Notes: a model not told the origin generated them from the letters alone. A stretch of 37,389 bases of DNA from a virus (IMGVR_UViG_3300026519_000030:1-37389); one strand, 5' to 3'. Positions 1-7,096 are shown, counted from the stretch's first letter. Program-made: numbers and translations.

Positions 1-173
1 AATCTTAATTTTGCCAATAATTGTTTACAAATGCAATCATTAACAAAATCTTAATTTTGCCAATAATTGTTTACAAATGCAATCATTAACAAAATCTTAA
101 TTTTGCCAATAATTGTTTACAAATGCAATCATTAACAAAATCTTAATTTTGCCAATAATTGTTTACAAATGCA
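1..173. repeat. 46-bp tandem repeat, about 3.75 copies
   Basis: Unit starts fall at 1, 47, 93 and 139, giving an exact 46-bp period. The last copy breaks off near 173. The copies read here show no differences. The unit is AT-rich and contains TTGTTTACA and CATTAACAAA blocks. No open frame crosses it. The array could be iterons of an origin, a regulator-binding array, or a slippage repeat at which assembly stopped; the sequence does not decide. From 174 to 263 the DNA stays extremely AT-rich, with a short direct repeat of ATTAATAAATTG near 211-236, and nothing codes. Confidence 0.9.
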
Positions 174-263
174 CATTGTTAATTATACGTAATAAAACCT
201 TAATATTTGATTAATAAATTGATTAATAAATTGATTATTTTTTATGCGTTATTTTAATGTTTT

Positions 264-318
264 ATTAACATAAACATGATATTATTAATAATGATGAAAA
301 ACAAAAGGGAAAATAAAA
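264..318 (+). promoter_or_regulatory. Repeated leader, copy 1
   Basis: This 55-bp stretch is identical to 825-879, ending just before an ATG in both. It contains the perfect 12-bp palindrome ATTATTAATAAT (281-292), a -35-like TTAACA, an AATAAT -10-like hexamer about 16 bp downstream, and an AAAAGGGA ribosome-binding segment. Only the downstream part of the longer leader is conserved here; the upstream GTTAAT half-site is absent. Confidence 0.7.
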
Positions 319-498
319 ATGTTTGATATTAAAAAATTAGCCTCAAATAAATTATTTGACATTAACAAAATTTTAAAAATTAACTTTGACGTTGAATACA
401 AAAATAACGCATACATTATTAAACATAATAATGGGCAATCAATTTTCAATGATTTTTTATCGGCGAAAAATTTTATTGATAATAATTATTCGTGTTAA
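319..498 (+). CDS. Small hypothetical protein, cassette gene 1 (59 aa)
   Basis: An uninterrupted ATG-TAA frame of 59 codons, MFDIKKLASNK to DNNYSC. It begins exactly one leader-length after the conserved palindrome and behind the same AAAAGGGA ribosome-binding segment used by its neighbours, which is the main reason to call it real despite its size. The product is Lys/Asn/Ile-rich, small and without a signal peptide or membrane segment; I recognise no family. Its stop codon lies inside the next leader copy, so the gene and following leader are packed with no spacer. It forms the first of four like-oriented cassettes. Confidence 0.65.
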   Translation: MFDIKKLASNKLFDINKILKINFDVEYKNNAYIIKHNNGQSIFNDFLSAKNFIDNNYSC

Positions 499-559
499 TC
501 AAATATTAATATAAACATGATATTATTAATAATGATGAAAAACAAAATGGAGACAAACA
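481..559 (+). promoter_or_regulatory. Repeated leader, copy 2
   Basis: Matches copies 3 and 4 over the first 70 bp with three differences. Carries palindrome ATTATTAATAAT at 522-533 and the GTTAAT-N5-ATTAAT inverted element at 494-510, where the last base of the second half-site differs from the other copies. The ribosome-binding segment reads ATGGAGA rather than AAGGGA. The last codons of cassette gene 1 lie inside it. Confidence 0.7.
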
Positions 560-802
560 ATGTTTATACAATTCAATGCAATTAAAAATATGGCTCATTC
601 ATGCAAAGATGAAGTTGATCGTTTTGCCATTAAAATAAATGGTGCAATGTCAAAATTAAAAAAATACGCCGAATTTGAATTTGAAATCACTTCATTTGAC
701 GAATCTGATTTATTCATTGATGGTGTTGATAATTATTCAATAACAATTGAAACATTGGGTGTTGATGCACAAACGGTTTTTGTGTTGAACATTAATGAAT
801 AA
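560..802 (+). CDS. Small hypothetical protein, cassette gene 2 (80 aa)
   Basis: An 80-residue acidic protein starting MFIQFNAIKN, preceded at good spacing by TGGAGA in leader copy 2. The N-terminal half looks helical and mixed-charge; the C-terminal half alternates hydrophobic and polar residues as in beta strands (ITIETLGVD, TVFVLNI). No transmembrane segment, Cys cluster or catalytic motif is visible and I recognise no family. Its stop codon touches the start of leader copy 3. The position, an AT-rich block of tiny genes each with its own promoter-like leader beside the packaging operon, fits early-expressed host-takeover or anti-defence proteins, which is inference only. Confidence 0.75.
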   Translation: MFIQFNAIKNMAHSCKDEVDRFAIKINGAMSKLKKYAEFEFEITSFDESDLFIDGVDNYSITIETLGVDAQTVFVLNINE

Positions 803-879
803 TAATTATTCATGTTAATCAAATATTAACATAAACATGATATTATTAATAATGATGAAAAACAAAAGGGAAAATAAAA
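801..879 (+). promoter_or_regulatory. Repeated leader, copy 3
   Basis: Identical to copy 4 over 71 bp (801-871 against 1101-1171) and to copy 1 over 55 bp. It has an inverted element GTTAAT-CAAAT-ATTAAC at 814-830, then palindrome ATTATTAATAAT at 842-853, then AAAAGGGA. Candidate promoter elements are TTAACA (826-831) and AATAAT (848-853) with a 16-bp spacer, so the 12-bp palindrome would overlap the -10 element, as expected for an operator. Confidence 0.75.
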
Positions 880-1098
880 ATGATTGATTTTACGACTGAA
901 CAACTCGCCGCACTACATAAATATGTGAATGACTCAAAAATTATTTGCAAAAACTCCAAGGTGTCATTTAATGTCGCACATAAAAAATTGATGCATGAAT
1001 ATGACCAATGTGTTGAAATATCCACATTATCAGACGCCGATAATTATGTTATCGACTTTTTTTCCATGCGATACAATTTATGCCATAAATTTGATTAA
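880..1098 (+). CDS. Small hypothetical protein, cassette gene 3 (72 aa)
   Basis: A 72-residue protein, MIDFTTEQLA to CHKFD, directly behind leader copy 3 with AAGGGA about 9 bases before the ATG. It has three Cys and four His residues scattered without a clear zinc-finger spacing. The N-terminal third is predicted helical. No family recognised. It has the same orientation, AT-rich codon use and packing as the other cassette genes; the next leader begins three bases after its stop. Confidence 0.75.
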   Translation: MIDFTTEQLAALHKYVNDSKIICKNSKVSFNVAHKKLMHEYDQCVEISTLSDADNYVIDFFSMRYNLCHKFD

Positions 1099-1100
1099 AT

Positions 1101-1179
1101 AATAATTATTCATGTTAATCAAATATTAACATAAACATGATATTATTAATAATGATGAAAAACAAAAGGGAGAAGTAGA
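1101..1179 (+). promoter_or_regulatory. Repeated leader, copy 4
   Basis: A 71-bp exact match to copy 3, starting exactly 300 bp downstream of it. Palindrome ATTATTAATAAT at 1142-1153 and the GTTAAT/ATTAAC inverted pair at 1114-1130. It diverges only in the last bases, where the ribosome-binding segment becomes GGGAGAAG. Confidence 0.75.
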
Positions 1180-1560
1180 ATGAAAAATAATGAGATTAAA
1201 CGTGCAATTGATTATATTCAACAAAAAACAAGTGACGATTGTCGCGTATTTATTCAAAACATTTGTTTAAATGAGTTTGATGATGATGATTTTAAATTGT
1301 TGTGTAAAATGGATCAAATGGGATACAAAACGCGCAATGAGTTCAGCGACATGGTAGTGTTGTCTGAGCCGTCTAACAACAATGATGTAGTCAAATGGCT
1401 GAAACAGATTGATGAAATATTAAAGAATCACAAATACACTGTGACGATAGATTTAAATGTGTTGGACAAAAAAAATGAATGTCATTGGGTGGAAGGCGAA
1501 ACACATTTCGAAGATCAATTCGTGATTTATGTTGTGCGCATCGATCTAATTGACAAATAA
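1180..1560 (+). CDS. Hypothetical acidic protein, cassette gene 4 (126 aa)
   Basis: The largest of the four cassette genes. It is rich in Asp/Glu (a DDDD run near residue 34), consistent with a soluble acidic protein; small acidic phage proteins sometimes mimic DNA or bind host enzymes, but nothing here proves that. The C-terminal third has a beta-like pattern (VTIDLNVLD, QFVIYVVRID). A GGGAGAAG ribosome-binding site lies just upstream. GC content rises slightly in the second half. No recognised family and no membrane segment. It is followed by a decayed fifth leader rather than another cassette. Confidence 0.8.
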   Translation: MKNNEIKRAIDYIQQKTSDDCRVFIQNICLNEFDDDDFKLLCKMDQMGYKTRNEFSDMVVLSEPSNNNDVVKWLKQIDEILKNHKYTVTIDLNVLDKKNECHWVEGETHFEDQFVIYVVRIDLIDK

Positions 1561-1590
1561 TTGAACATAATTAAACATGATTAACACGCG

Positions 1591-1630
1591 CAATTATTGT
1601 GCTTGTTAATCGAATGTTAACATAAACATG
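1591..1630 (+). promoter_or_regulatory. Degenerate fifth leader copy
   Basis: The stretch keeps GTTAAT-CGAAT-GTTAAC followed by ATAAACATGA, matching the upstream half of the leader, then departs completely at about 1630 where the palindrome should begin. The DNA beyond is clearly less AT-rich. It marks the end of the cassette array and a likely recombination junction. Confidence 0.55.
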
Positions 1631-1890
1631 ACGTTGCCCACCGCCCAACGCTTCAAAAAATCAAAGGCGCTACTTACCTGCTTTCTAGTTTTAGCGCTAT
1701 TCAAAACCGGGTTTTACATATCACAAACCAACAAGGCGCTACCACACAATCGTCTTACGCCAATTACTCAACTGCAATAATGCTATTCAACGATAACGTC
1801 CACCTTGTCGAAACCCAATACGGCACTAGCTAACACGCCAGCAAAGTGGTTTTTAAGACTCCTCTACTGCGGTTTTATGCACATGGTTAA
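1630..1890 (+). pseudogene. Coding-like frame without a start codon (possible gene remnant)
   Basis: Between cassette 4 and the terminase there is no conventional gene. One frame is open for 67 codons (1630-1830), then has TAA at 1831-1833, then continues 18 codons in the same frame to TAA at 1888-1890. Its composition looks protein-like (GATYLLSSFSAIQ, SYANYSTAIMLFND), but it has no ATG, GTG or TTG near its beginning and starts right at the leader junction. The SYxxYxTxI pattern vaguely recalls a family of small phage proteins, from memory only. A competing ATG frame at 1628-1780 gives 50 aa with one hydrophobic stretch but no ribosome-binding site. It may be a 5'-truncated gene, or not coding at all. 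Confidence 0.3.
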
Positions 1891-1933
1891 CGGTTATAAA
1901 AGGTCCCAGCTTGAGGACCCCACCGGTATCTAT

Positions 1934-1968
1934 TTTACAAAACCTATTTCCTGCATTATACTATCTAC
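1934..1968 (+). promoter_or_regulatory. Sigma70-like promoter abutting the terminase start
   Basis: TTTACA (1934-1939), a 17-bp spacer, then TATACT (1957-1962). The usual start point about 7 bases after the -10 element is 1969, the A of the terminase ATG. There is no Shine-Dalgarno sequence between promoter and ATG. This predicts a leaderless transcript for the late operon. A small hairpin (GGTCC/GGACC) lies just upstream, near 1902-1920. Confidence 0.6.
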
Positions 1969-4503
1969 ATGGAAATAAAAAATAGAATAACTATTGAACA
2001 TGTGCGAAACCTGCCAGCAGACCTTCAAGCTGAGTGGTGGAGCAGTCTGACACCCGAAGAAGCTGACGGTTACTTGCATAGCTGGGAGTTCTTAGCGCGA
2101 GATGAGCAGCTCCCCCCAGAAGGCGACTGGACGCATTGGTTATACTTAGCGGGACGGGGAGCAGGCAAAGCCCTGGCGCTAGACACGCCTATTCTCACAG
2201 TAAACCGTAGCTGGACGACCATGGGCGAACTCACGACTGACGACGTTATCTTTGACGACGAAGGCAAGCCCACTGCTATACTGCAAGTTCACCCGGTTCA
2301 GGAGAAACGTACCTGCTTCAAGATTATCTTTGACGAGGGGCATATCGTAGCTGATGGCGACCATTTGTGGGAAGTTGATACCTGGTTTCAAAACCATCCG
2401 CGTATGCGTCGCCATGTTATCTCTACTTTTAAACTGCGTAATATGCAAAGCACGTTTGATCGTCCTCGCCACTCAATAAAGACAACGAAGCCTCTGCAAT
2501 ACCCAGAAGCAGAAATCCCCGATCCATACCAGACTGGTTTACTGATGGGATCAGGTTTGCTGAAAGACAACTTGCCCGTTACCCGGATCGTGACAACGAA
2601 GCATCTCGAATCCTCGGTAGAGCAAAGGGTTGCGCTGCTGCGCGGATTGATGGATCTTGGGGGTTGCATCACAGAGACTGGCGCGTATGAATTTTCAACA
2701 CACGATTTCGAGTTAATGAAAAGCGTTATGCCCCTTATCTGGGGGCTTGGCATGTCGTCAAAACGTAGGTTTCGAGGGGAAGCTGTCCTGGAGCACTATG
2801 CTTGTTTTCGCTCAGATGATTTTAACTTCCTTACTGGACAAGAATGTTCACCTGTAAGAAGGCGGTTGATACGTAGTATTGAAAGCGTGAAAAAGCAGTC
2901 AGTGCGCTGTATTACTGTGGATTCACCCTCCAAACTGTTCTTAGCTGGGCGGCAACTCATACCCACGCACAATACACGCACCGGGGCGGAATCTGCTAGG
3001 CAGAAAGTTAAGGAAGGTTGCATGCGCTTAGGTTTAATAGCGCCCACAGCGTCTGACGCGAGGGACGTTATGGTTGAGGGGGAGAGCGGTATACTTGCGA
3101 CTTCGTGGGAGAATGATGTCGACTGCAAAGGTAATGAGATGGGGAAACCGTTATACGAGCCCTCGAAAAGGCGGTTGACTTGGGACAATGGCGCGATCGC
3201 GACATTATACTCGGCTGATGAACCGGAACGGTTACGGGGTCCTCAGCATGATTATATCTGGGCGGATGAACTGTGCGTAGCTGAGGGCACCACTATTTCA
3301 ACGCCTTCGGGAGATGTTAAGATTGAAGACATTAAAGTAGGCGATCTTGTTACGACAAGGGCCGGGCCTCAACGGGTTTTAAATTCAGGCAAGACGGATC
3401 GTACTTTGAAGACGCTTTTTCTTTTGCTCAAGGACGGGTCCGCGCTGGAGGCTACACCAAACCATCCTATTATGACAAGGACGGGTTGGCGTGCGATGAA
3501 AGATCTACGCGTCTCAATTGACCAAGTTATAACTGAATGTGGTCATGCTAGTATTGAAATGATAATACCTAACAAATTTCATCGTTGGGTTGAGGTTTAC
3601 AATATTGAAGTAGAGGAATTTCACGAGTATTTTGCAAATGGTATACTAACGCATAATTGCTCCTGGCGGCGCCCAGAGACATGGGATCTTGCCATGTTTG
3701 GTTTACGCCTCGGTCGTAATCCCCAGGCTTTCATCTCGACAACGCCAAAGCCCAAGAAGCTTATAATGGAGCTGCTTAACGACCCTAGCTGCGTTGTCAC
3801 TAAAGGCACCACATATGACAACAGGGCTAACCTAGCTGAGAATTTCTTTAAAACTGTTATTACCAAGTATGAAGGCACTCGGCTTGGTTCGCAGGAATTG
3901 CTTGGCGTTCTACTTGAGGAAGCTGAAGGGGCGTTATGGTCAAGGGAGATACTAGACGCGACGCGTGTTAGGGAGTTTGATTGGAAGCGCGATGCGGTTA
4001 GGATTGTGGTTGCAGTGGATCCTGCTATAACGAGCAATAAAGAAACCTCAGACGAGTGCGGAATAATCGTTGCAGCCATCGACTCCGTTGGTCACGGCTT
4101 TGTCTTAGCTGATTATAGCGGTATCTATACGCCTGCAACATGGGCTAAGAAAGCTGTTAAAGCGTACAAAATGTTTGAAGCGGACCGCATCGTAGCTGAA
4201 GGCAATCAAGGCGGCGAAATGGTGAAGCACACTATTCTAACAGAGGATAGCGCGGTACCTGTTAAAATAGTTCATGCCTCAAGAGGTAAGGCCGCACGCG
4301 CCGAGCCCATCTCCTCACTCTTTGAGCAAAACCGAGCGCACATTGTGAGCAGTTTAACTCAGCTTGAGGATCAGTTATGCACATGGGAACCGCTATCTGG
4401 AACAGCTTCCCCTGATAGGCTAGACGGGATGGTGTGGGCTCTAACTGAGTTGATGATAGGTAAAGGCGTAACAGGTGTGGGTAAATTGACCGGTGCGTTT
4501 TAA
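1969..4503 (+). CDS. terL: Terminase large subunit precursor with two inteins (844 aa)
   Basis: DNA-packaging motor: ATPase plus headful nuclease that loads DNA through the portal. Removing the two inteins (residues 68-335 and 436-563) leaves a 448-residue protein, a normal length for the family. Joined, it shows Walker A GRGAGKT (residues 62-67 joined to T336), Walker B-like YIWADEL (429-435) continuing into CSWRRPETWD, the nuclease acidic motif VVAVDPAITS, an AEGNQGG segment and the C-terminal DRLDGMVWALTEL typical of phage terminases. The start has no Shine-Dalgarno site and coincides with the predicted transcription start. No small terminase gene lies beside it, which is unusual. Both inteins interrupt the ATPase site, so the unspliced precursor should be inactive. 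Confidence 0.95.
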   Translation: MEIKNRITIEHVRNLPADLQAEWWSSLTPEEADGYLHSWEFLARDEQLPPEGDWTHWLYLAGRGAGKALALDTPILTVNRSWTTMGELTTDDVIFDDEGKPTAILQVHPVQEKRTCFKIIFDEGHIVADGDHLWEVDTWFQNHPRMRRHVISTFKLRNMQSTFDRPRHSIKTTKPLQYPEAEIPDPYQTGLLMGSGLLKDNLPVTRIVTTKHLESSVEQRVALLRGLMDLGGCITETGAYEFSTHDFELMKSVMPLIWGLGMSSKRRFRGEAVLEHYACFRSDDFNFLTGQECSPVRRRLIRSIESVKKQSVRCITVDSPSKLFLAGRQLIPTHNTRTGAESARQKVKEGCMRLGLIAPTASDARDVMVEGESGILATSWENDVDCKGNEMGKPLYEPSKRRLTWDNGAIATLYSADEPERLRGPQHDYIWADELCVAEGTTISTPSGDVKIEDIKVGDLVTTRAGPQRVLNSGKTDRTLKTLFLLLKDGSALEATPNHPIMTRTGWRAMKDLRVSIDQVITECGHASIEMIIPNKFHRWVEVYNIEVEEFHEYFANGILTHNCSWRRPETWDLAMFGLRLGRNPQAFISTTPKPKKLIMELLNDPSCVVTKGTTYDNRANLAENFFKTVITKYEGTRLGSQELLGVLLEEAEGALWSREILDATRVREFDWKRDAVRIVVAVDPAITSNKETSDECGIIVAAIDSVGHGFVLADYSGIYTPATWAKKAVKAYKMFEADRIVAEGNQGGEMVKHTILTEDSAVPVKIVHASRGKAARAEPISSLFEQNRAHIVSSLTQLEDQLCTWEPLSGTASPDRLDGMVWALTELMIGKGVTGVGKLTGAF
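2170..2973 (+). other. Intein 1 in terminase, class-3-like, with decayed LAGLIDADG domain (268 aa)
   Basis: Residues 68-335 of the precursor, inserted between the Walker A lysine (K67) and threonine (T336). Block A begins ALALDTPI, so residue 1 is Ala instead of Cys or Ser. Block B is ADGDHLW with Trp134, block F is RCITVDSP with Cys314, and block G ends PTHN with Thr333, His334, Asn335. Ala1 plus this Trp-Cys-Thr triplet is the signature of class 3 inteins, in which a block F Cys makes the first branched ester. The middle has LAGLIDADG-like motifs, GLLMGSGLL (190-198) and LLRGLMDLGG (223-232), in which the expected catalytic Asp positions read Ser and Gly, so the homing nuclease is probably dead. 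Confidence 0.9.
3274..3657 (+). other. Intein 2 in terminase, class 1 mini-intein (128 aa)
   Basis: Residues 436-563 of the precursor, inserted directly after the Walker B segment WADEL. Starts with Cys436 (CVAEGTTI), has block B TPNHPI (496-501) with the conserved His, block F YNIEVEEFHEYF and block G ILTHN ending at Asn563, followed by Cys564 as the +1 nucleophile. At 128 residues it has only the splicing domain, with no endonuclease. All canonical class 1 residues are present, so it should splice. It shares no close sequence similarity with intein 1, so the two were acquired separately. Confidence 0.93.
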
Positions 4504-4564
4504 AAACTAGTTAAAGACGTACCTTAACTGTGTTACAAGTACGAGAACAAGGTACGAGAAGAAA

Positions 4565-5992
4565 ATGTCTGATAGTATAACAACGCAGCACCGCTACTAC
4601 AACCGTTACACCGCCCAGTGGGACAAGGTACGTCATTGTATTGAGGGTGAGGACACGATCAAAGATCAGTCAACCCGCTACCTTCCTCAGCCATCTGGGC
4701 AGACAATTAATGAGTACGAATCCTACCGTACGCGAGCGTCTTTCTATTCAGTAGCAGAACGTACGTTACGCGGAATGACGGGCATGATATTCCGCAACGA
4801 ACCTGTTTTGCGATTACCGGAGGCGCTTAATCCGTGGAGAGTAGCGGCTACGAACGAGCTTATGTGCTTGCAGATGTTTATAGAAGAGGTAACTCGTGAG
4901 GTTATTGCGATGGGGCGTTACGGCGTCTTGCTAGATTTTCCAGCTGGTGCGAGCGTGGGAACATTGCCGCATATGGTAGCGTATAATACAGACAGTATTA
5001 TAAACTGGCGCGAGGAGTTCGTAAATGGCAAGAAAATTCTTACAAGCTTGACATTGAAAGATTCGCTTTCTGGGGACGATTCCACCGTGGATTCCAGCTG
5101 GCTTAAATTGGAACTTGTTGAAGGTATTTACACTGTGCAACGCTGGGCGATGGAACTTGTTGAAGGTAAACCTGTTGCGACTATGCGCGGCAGCGCTGTT
5201 ACGCCTACAGTTAATGGAGAATTGATTAAACATATTCCTTTTGTTTTCTTCAACCCATACGATCACAGGCCCGAGCCGTCGAAACCCCCGTTTATAGACC
5301 TGTGCAACATGAATCTTGCCCATTATCGCAATTCTGCAGATTATGAACATGCGTTATACCTGACAGCGCAACCGACACCGTGGGTCGCCGGGCAACTCGA
5401 CGAAAAGACTAAACCCACGGCTATCGGTTCAGGTACTATATGGTATCTTCCGGAAGACGCAAAAGCGGGAATGTTAGAATTTACAGGTAAGGGACTTGAG
5501 GCGCAGCGCATGGCTATGCAGGATAAAGAGGATCGCATGGCGTCTTTGGGCGCTCGAATGATAAAAGACACAACACGCGTGCAGGAGAAGGCTGAGACAG
5601 CAAGGCTGCGAACACGCGGCGAGACTTCACTCGTTCTGGACACTTTGCAGTCCGTGGAAAAAGGGCTTTCCATGTTAATGCGCCAGGCAGCTGTCTGGGT
5701 GGGGGCTGATCCGGATGAGGTGGAGCTCAGACTTAACCGCGACTTCGTGGACTCCAAGATTGACGCTAACATGCTAGCGGCGCTTGTTAAAACTTGGCAA
5801 ACGGGAGCTATATCCCGCGACACACTCCACGCGAACTTACAGCGCGGCGAGGTTATGGACATGGGACGTACGGCTGAAGAAGAAAAAGAGCTTATAGATG
5901 AGGAGGGTGAGTTTATACCCGACGCGGATGCACCCGTAAACCTCGGAGGAGACGGAATAGACATAACGCCTACGGTTCCAGGTGACAGATGA
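4565..5992 (+). CDS. Portal protein, DUF4055-type (475 aa)
   Basis: Forms the dodecameric ring at the capsid vertex through which DNA enters and to which the connector binds. Length, position directly after the terminase, and the N-terminal pattern (RASFYSVAERTLRGMTGMIFR around residues 58-78, then a helical segment with VIAMGRYGVLLDFP) fit the DUF4055 portal-like family. The middle has HIPFVFFNPY and a helix-rich region with MIKDTTRVQEKAETARLR near 338, and the C-terminus is acidic. The ATG follows an ACGAGAAG ribosome-binding segment. Its TGA overlaps the next start by 4 bases (ATGA), implying translational coupling. Function is inferred from family and gene order. Confidence 0.85.
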   Translation: MSDSITTQHRYYNRYTAQWDKVRHCIEGEDTIKDQSTRYLPQPSGQTINEYESYRTRASFYSVAERTLRGMTGMIFRNEPVLRLPEALNPWRVAATNELMCLQMFIEEVTREVIAMGRYGVLLDFPAGASVGTLPHMVAYNTDSIINWREEFVNGKKILTSLTLKDSLSGDDSTVDSSWLKLELVEGIYTVQRWAMELVEGKPVATMRGSAVTPTVNGELIKHIPFVFFNPYDHRPEPSKPPFIDLCNMNLAHYRNSADYEHALYLTAQPTPWVAGQLDEKTKPTAIGSGTIWYLPEDAKAGMLEFTGKGLEAQRMAMQDKEDRMASLGARMIKDTTRVQEKAETARLRTRGETSLVLDTLQSVEKGLSMLMRQAAVWVGADPDEVELRLNRDFVDSKIDANMLAALVKTWQTGAISRDTLHANLQRGEVMDMGRTAEEEKELIDEEGEFIPDADAPVNLGGDGIDITPTVPGDR

Positions 5993-7056
5993 CCGTAAAC
6001 GAAGATTTACTATCCTTTCAAATTGCTCAGCAGGTTAGGTGGCTGCGGCTTGCAAACTCCGAGGCACGATCGGCAAGGAAGTTACTCGCTAGCGTAGACA
6101 AAAAGCTCCAGTCCCTTATCCTGAGTATTGACGTAGACTACGGTCCTTTAACATACTCGCAAGCCAGGCTTGCCTCTTTGCGCAAACAAGTAAAGGACCT
6201 GCTTTACGCGACACACGCTGATGTTGCCGAGAAAGTAACCTCCTCCGTTCTAAGTATTGCAAACGCATCTGCCGACATCGAGGAAAAAGCTTTGCTGCTC
6301 AGCATCCCGGTAGCCATAGATGTGGTAACACCTAACCTAGGGGTACTCGCAACTGCTGCTAAGTTAACGCCTTTCCGTGGCGCAAACCTCGCGCAATGGC
6401 TCGAGGAGTTACGAGCTAACGACCTTAACCGCACAATGCGTACCATACAAGAAGGTTTAATCTCAGGTGAGGATACGCCGTCTATCGTCCGCAATGTAAT
6501 AGGGACACGAGGCTTGCAGTACAAGGACGGCATCCGCGAGGTATCGAGGCGCGGCGTTGAGATGCTTGTCCGTACAGCTGTTAATCACGCGGCGTCGATG
6601 GGTCGTCAAACTGTTTGGGAGGAAAACACTCACCTGATCTCATCTGTCCGCTGGGTCTCGACCTTGGATGGAAAGACGTCGGAAATATGCCGGTTCCGCG
6701 ATGGGAAAGTCTACCCTGTAGATTCAGGTCCCCGCCCACCAGCCCACCCTTCCTGCCGTTCTACGACAGTAGCGGTTACCAGGTCCTGGAGAGAACTCGG
6801 CTTCAACATTGACGAGATGCCTTTGGGTTCACGCGCCTCTATGAACGGTCAAGTGCCCGGTGAACTGACGTACTATGACTGGCTTAAAACACAACCTAAA
6901 ACTTTTCAAGTGGAAGTACTCGGTCCCCGACGGTATAAATTATGGCGAGGAGGTGGGGTTGAGTTAACCTCTTTTCATAACGACGCGGGCAACTTGCTTA
7001 CGCTGAAGGAGCTGAAGTCGAAGATGCCTGCTGCTTTCGACGCTGCTTTCGGTTAA
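5989..7056 (+). CDS. Phage head morphogenesis protein, Mu gpF/SPP1 gp7-like (355 aa)
   Basis: Minor head protein carried inside the capsid with the portal. The MuF signature occupies about residues 185-265: a helix RTAVNHAASMGRQ (195-207), then WVSTLDGKTSEICRFRDG with Cys234, and RPPAHPSCRSTT with His253 and Cys256, the Cys/His set usual in this family. The N-terminal 180 residues are helical. A roughly 95-residue tail follows the MuF core and ends AFDAAFG; its role is not apparent. Overlaps the portal by 4 bp. In the gene order terminase-portal-MuF-scaffold-coat it sits where expected. Confidence 0.88.
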   Translation: MTVNEDLLSFQIAQQVRWLRLANSEARSARKLLASVDKKLQSLILSIDVDYGPLTYSQARLASLRKQVKDLLYATHADVAEKVTSSVLSIANASADIEEKALLLSIPVAIDVVTPNLGVLATAAKLTPFRGANLAQWLEELRANDLNRTMRTIQEGLISGEDTPSIVRNVIGTRGLQYKDGIREVSRRGVEMLVRTAVNHAASMGRQTVWEENTHLISSVRWVSTLDGKTSEICRFRDGKVYPVDSGPRPPAHPSCRSTTVAVTRSWRELGFNIDEMPLGSRASMNGQVPGELTYYDWLKTQPKTFQVEVLGPRRYKLWRGGGVELTSFHNDAGNLLTLKELKSKMPAAFDAAFG

Positions 7057-7081
7057 GGTTATTAAATTAAAATTAATACCT

Positions 7082-7096
7082 GGTTGCATTTCAACC
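7082..7096 (+). terminator. Weak hairpin followed by TTTATTAT
   Basis: GGTTG-CATTT-CAACC followed by a T-rich run in the 126-base gap between the MuF and scaffold genes. A second, AT-rich imperfect hairpin lies just upstream (about 7055-7079). The 5-bp stem is weak; it may be a partial terminator or processing site that adjusts scaffold and coat expression. Confidence 0.3.

Noticed and set aside
1-173. CRISPR array
   Set aside because: Units are contiguous identical 46-bp copies with no variable spacers between repeats.
1628-1780. 50-codon ATG frame after the decayed leader
   Set aside because: Lacks a ribosome-binding site; the ATG is the CATG that occurs within every leader copy. Kept only as an alternative in the pseudogene entry.
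3621-4079. 152-codon minus-strand frame opposite the terminase
   Set aside because: Covers conserved nuclease motifs on the plus strand; shadow frame with no supporting signals.
5341-5964. 207-codon minus-strand frame opposite the portal gene
   Set aside because: Ser/Ala/Arg-rich translation typical of the antisense of a coding strand, no ribosome-binding site, and the plus-strand portal gene is secure.
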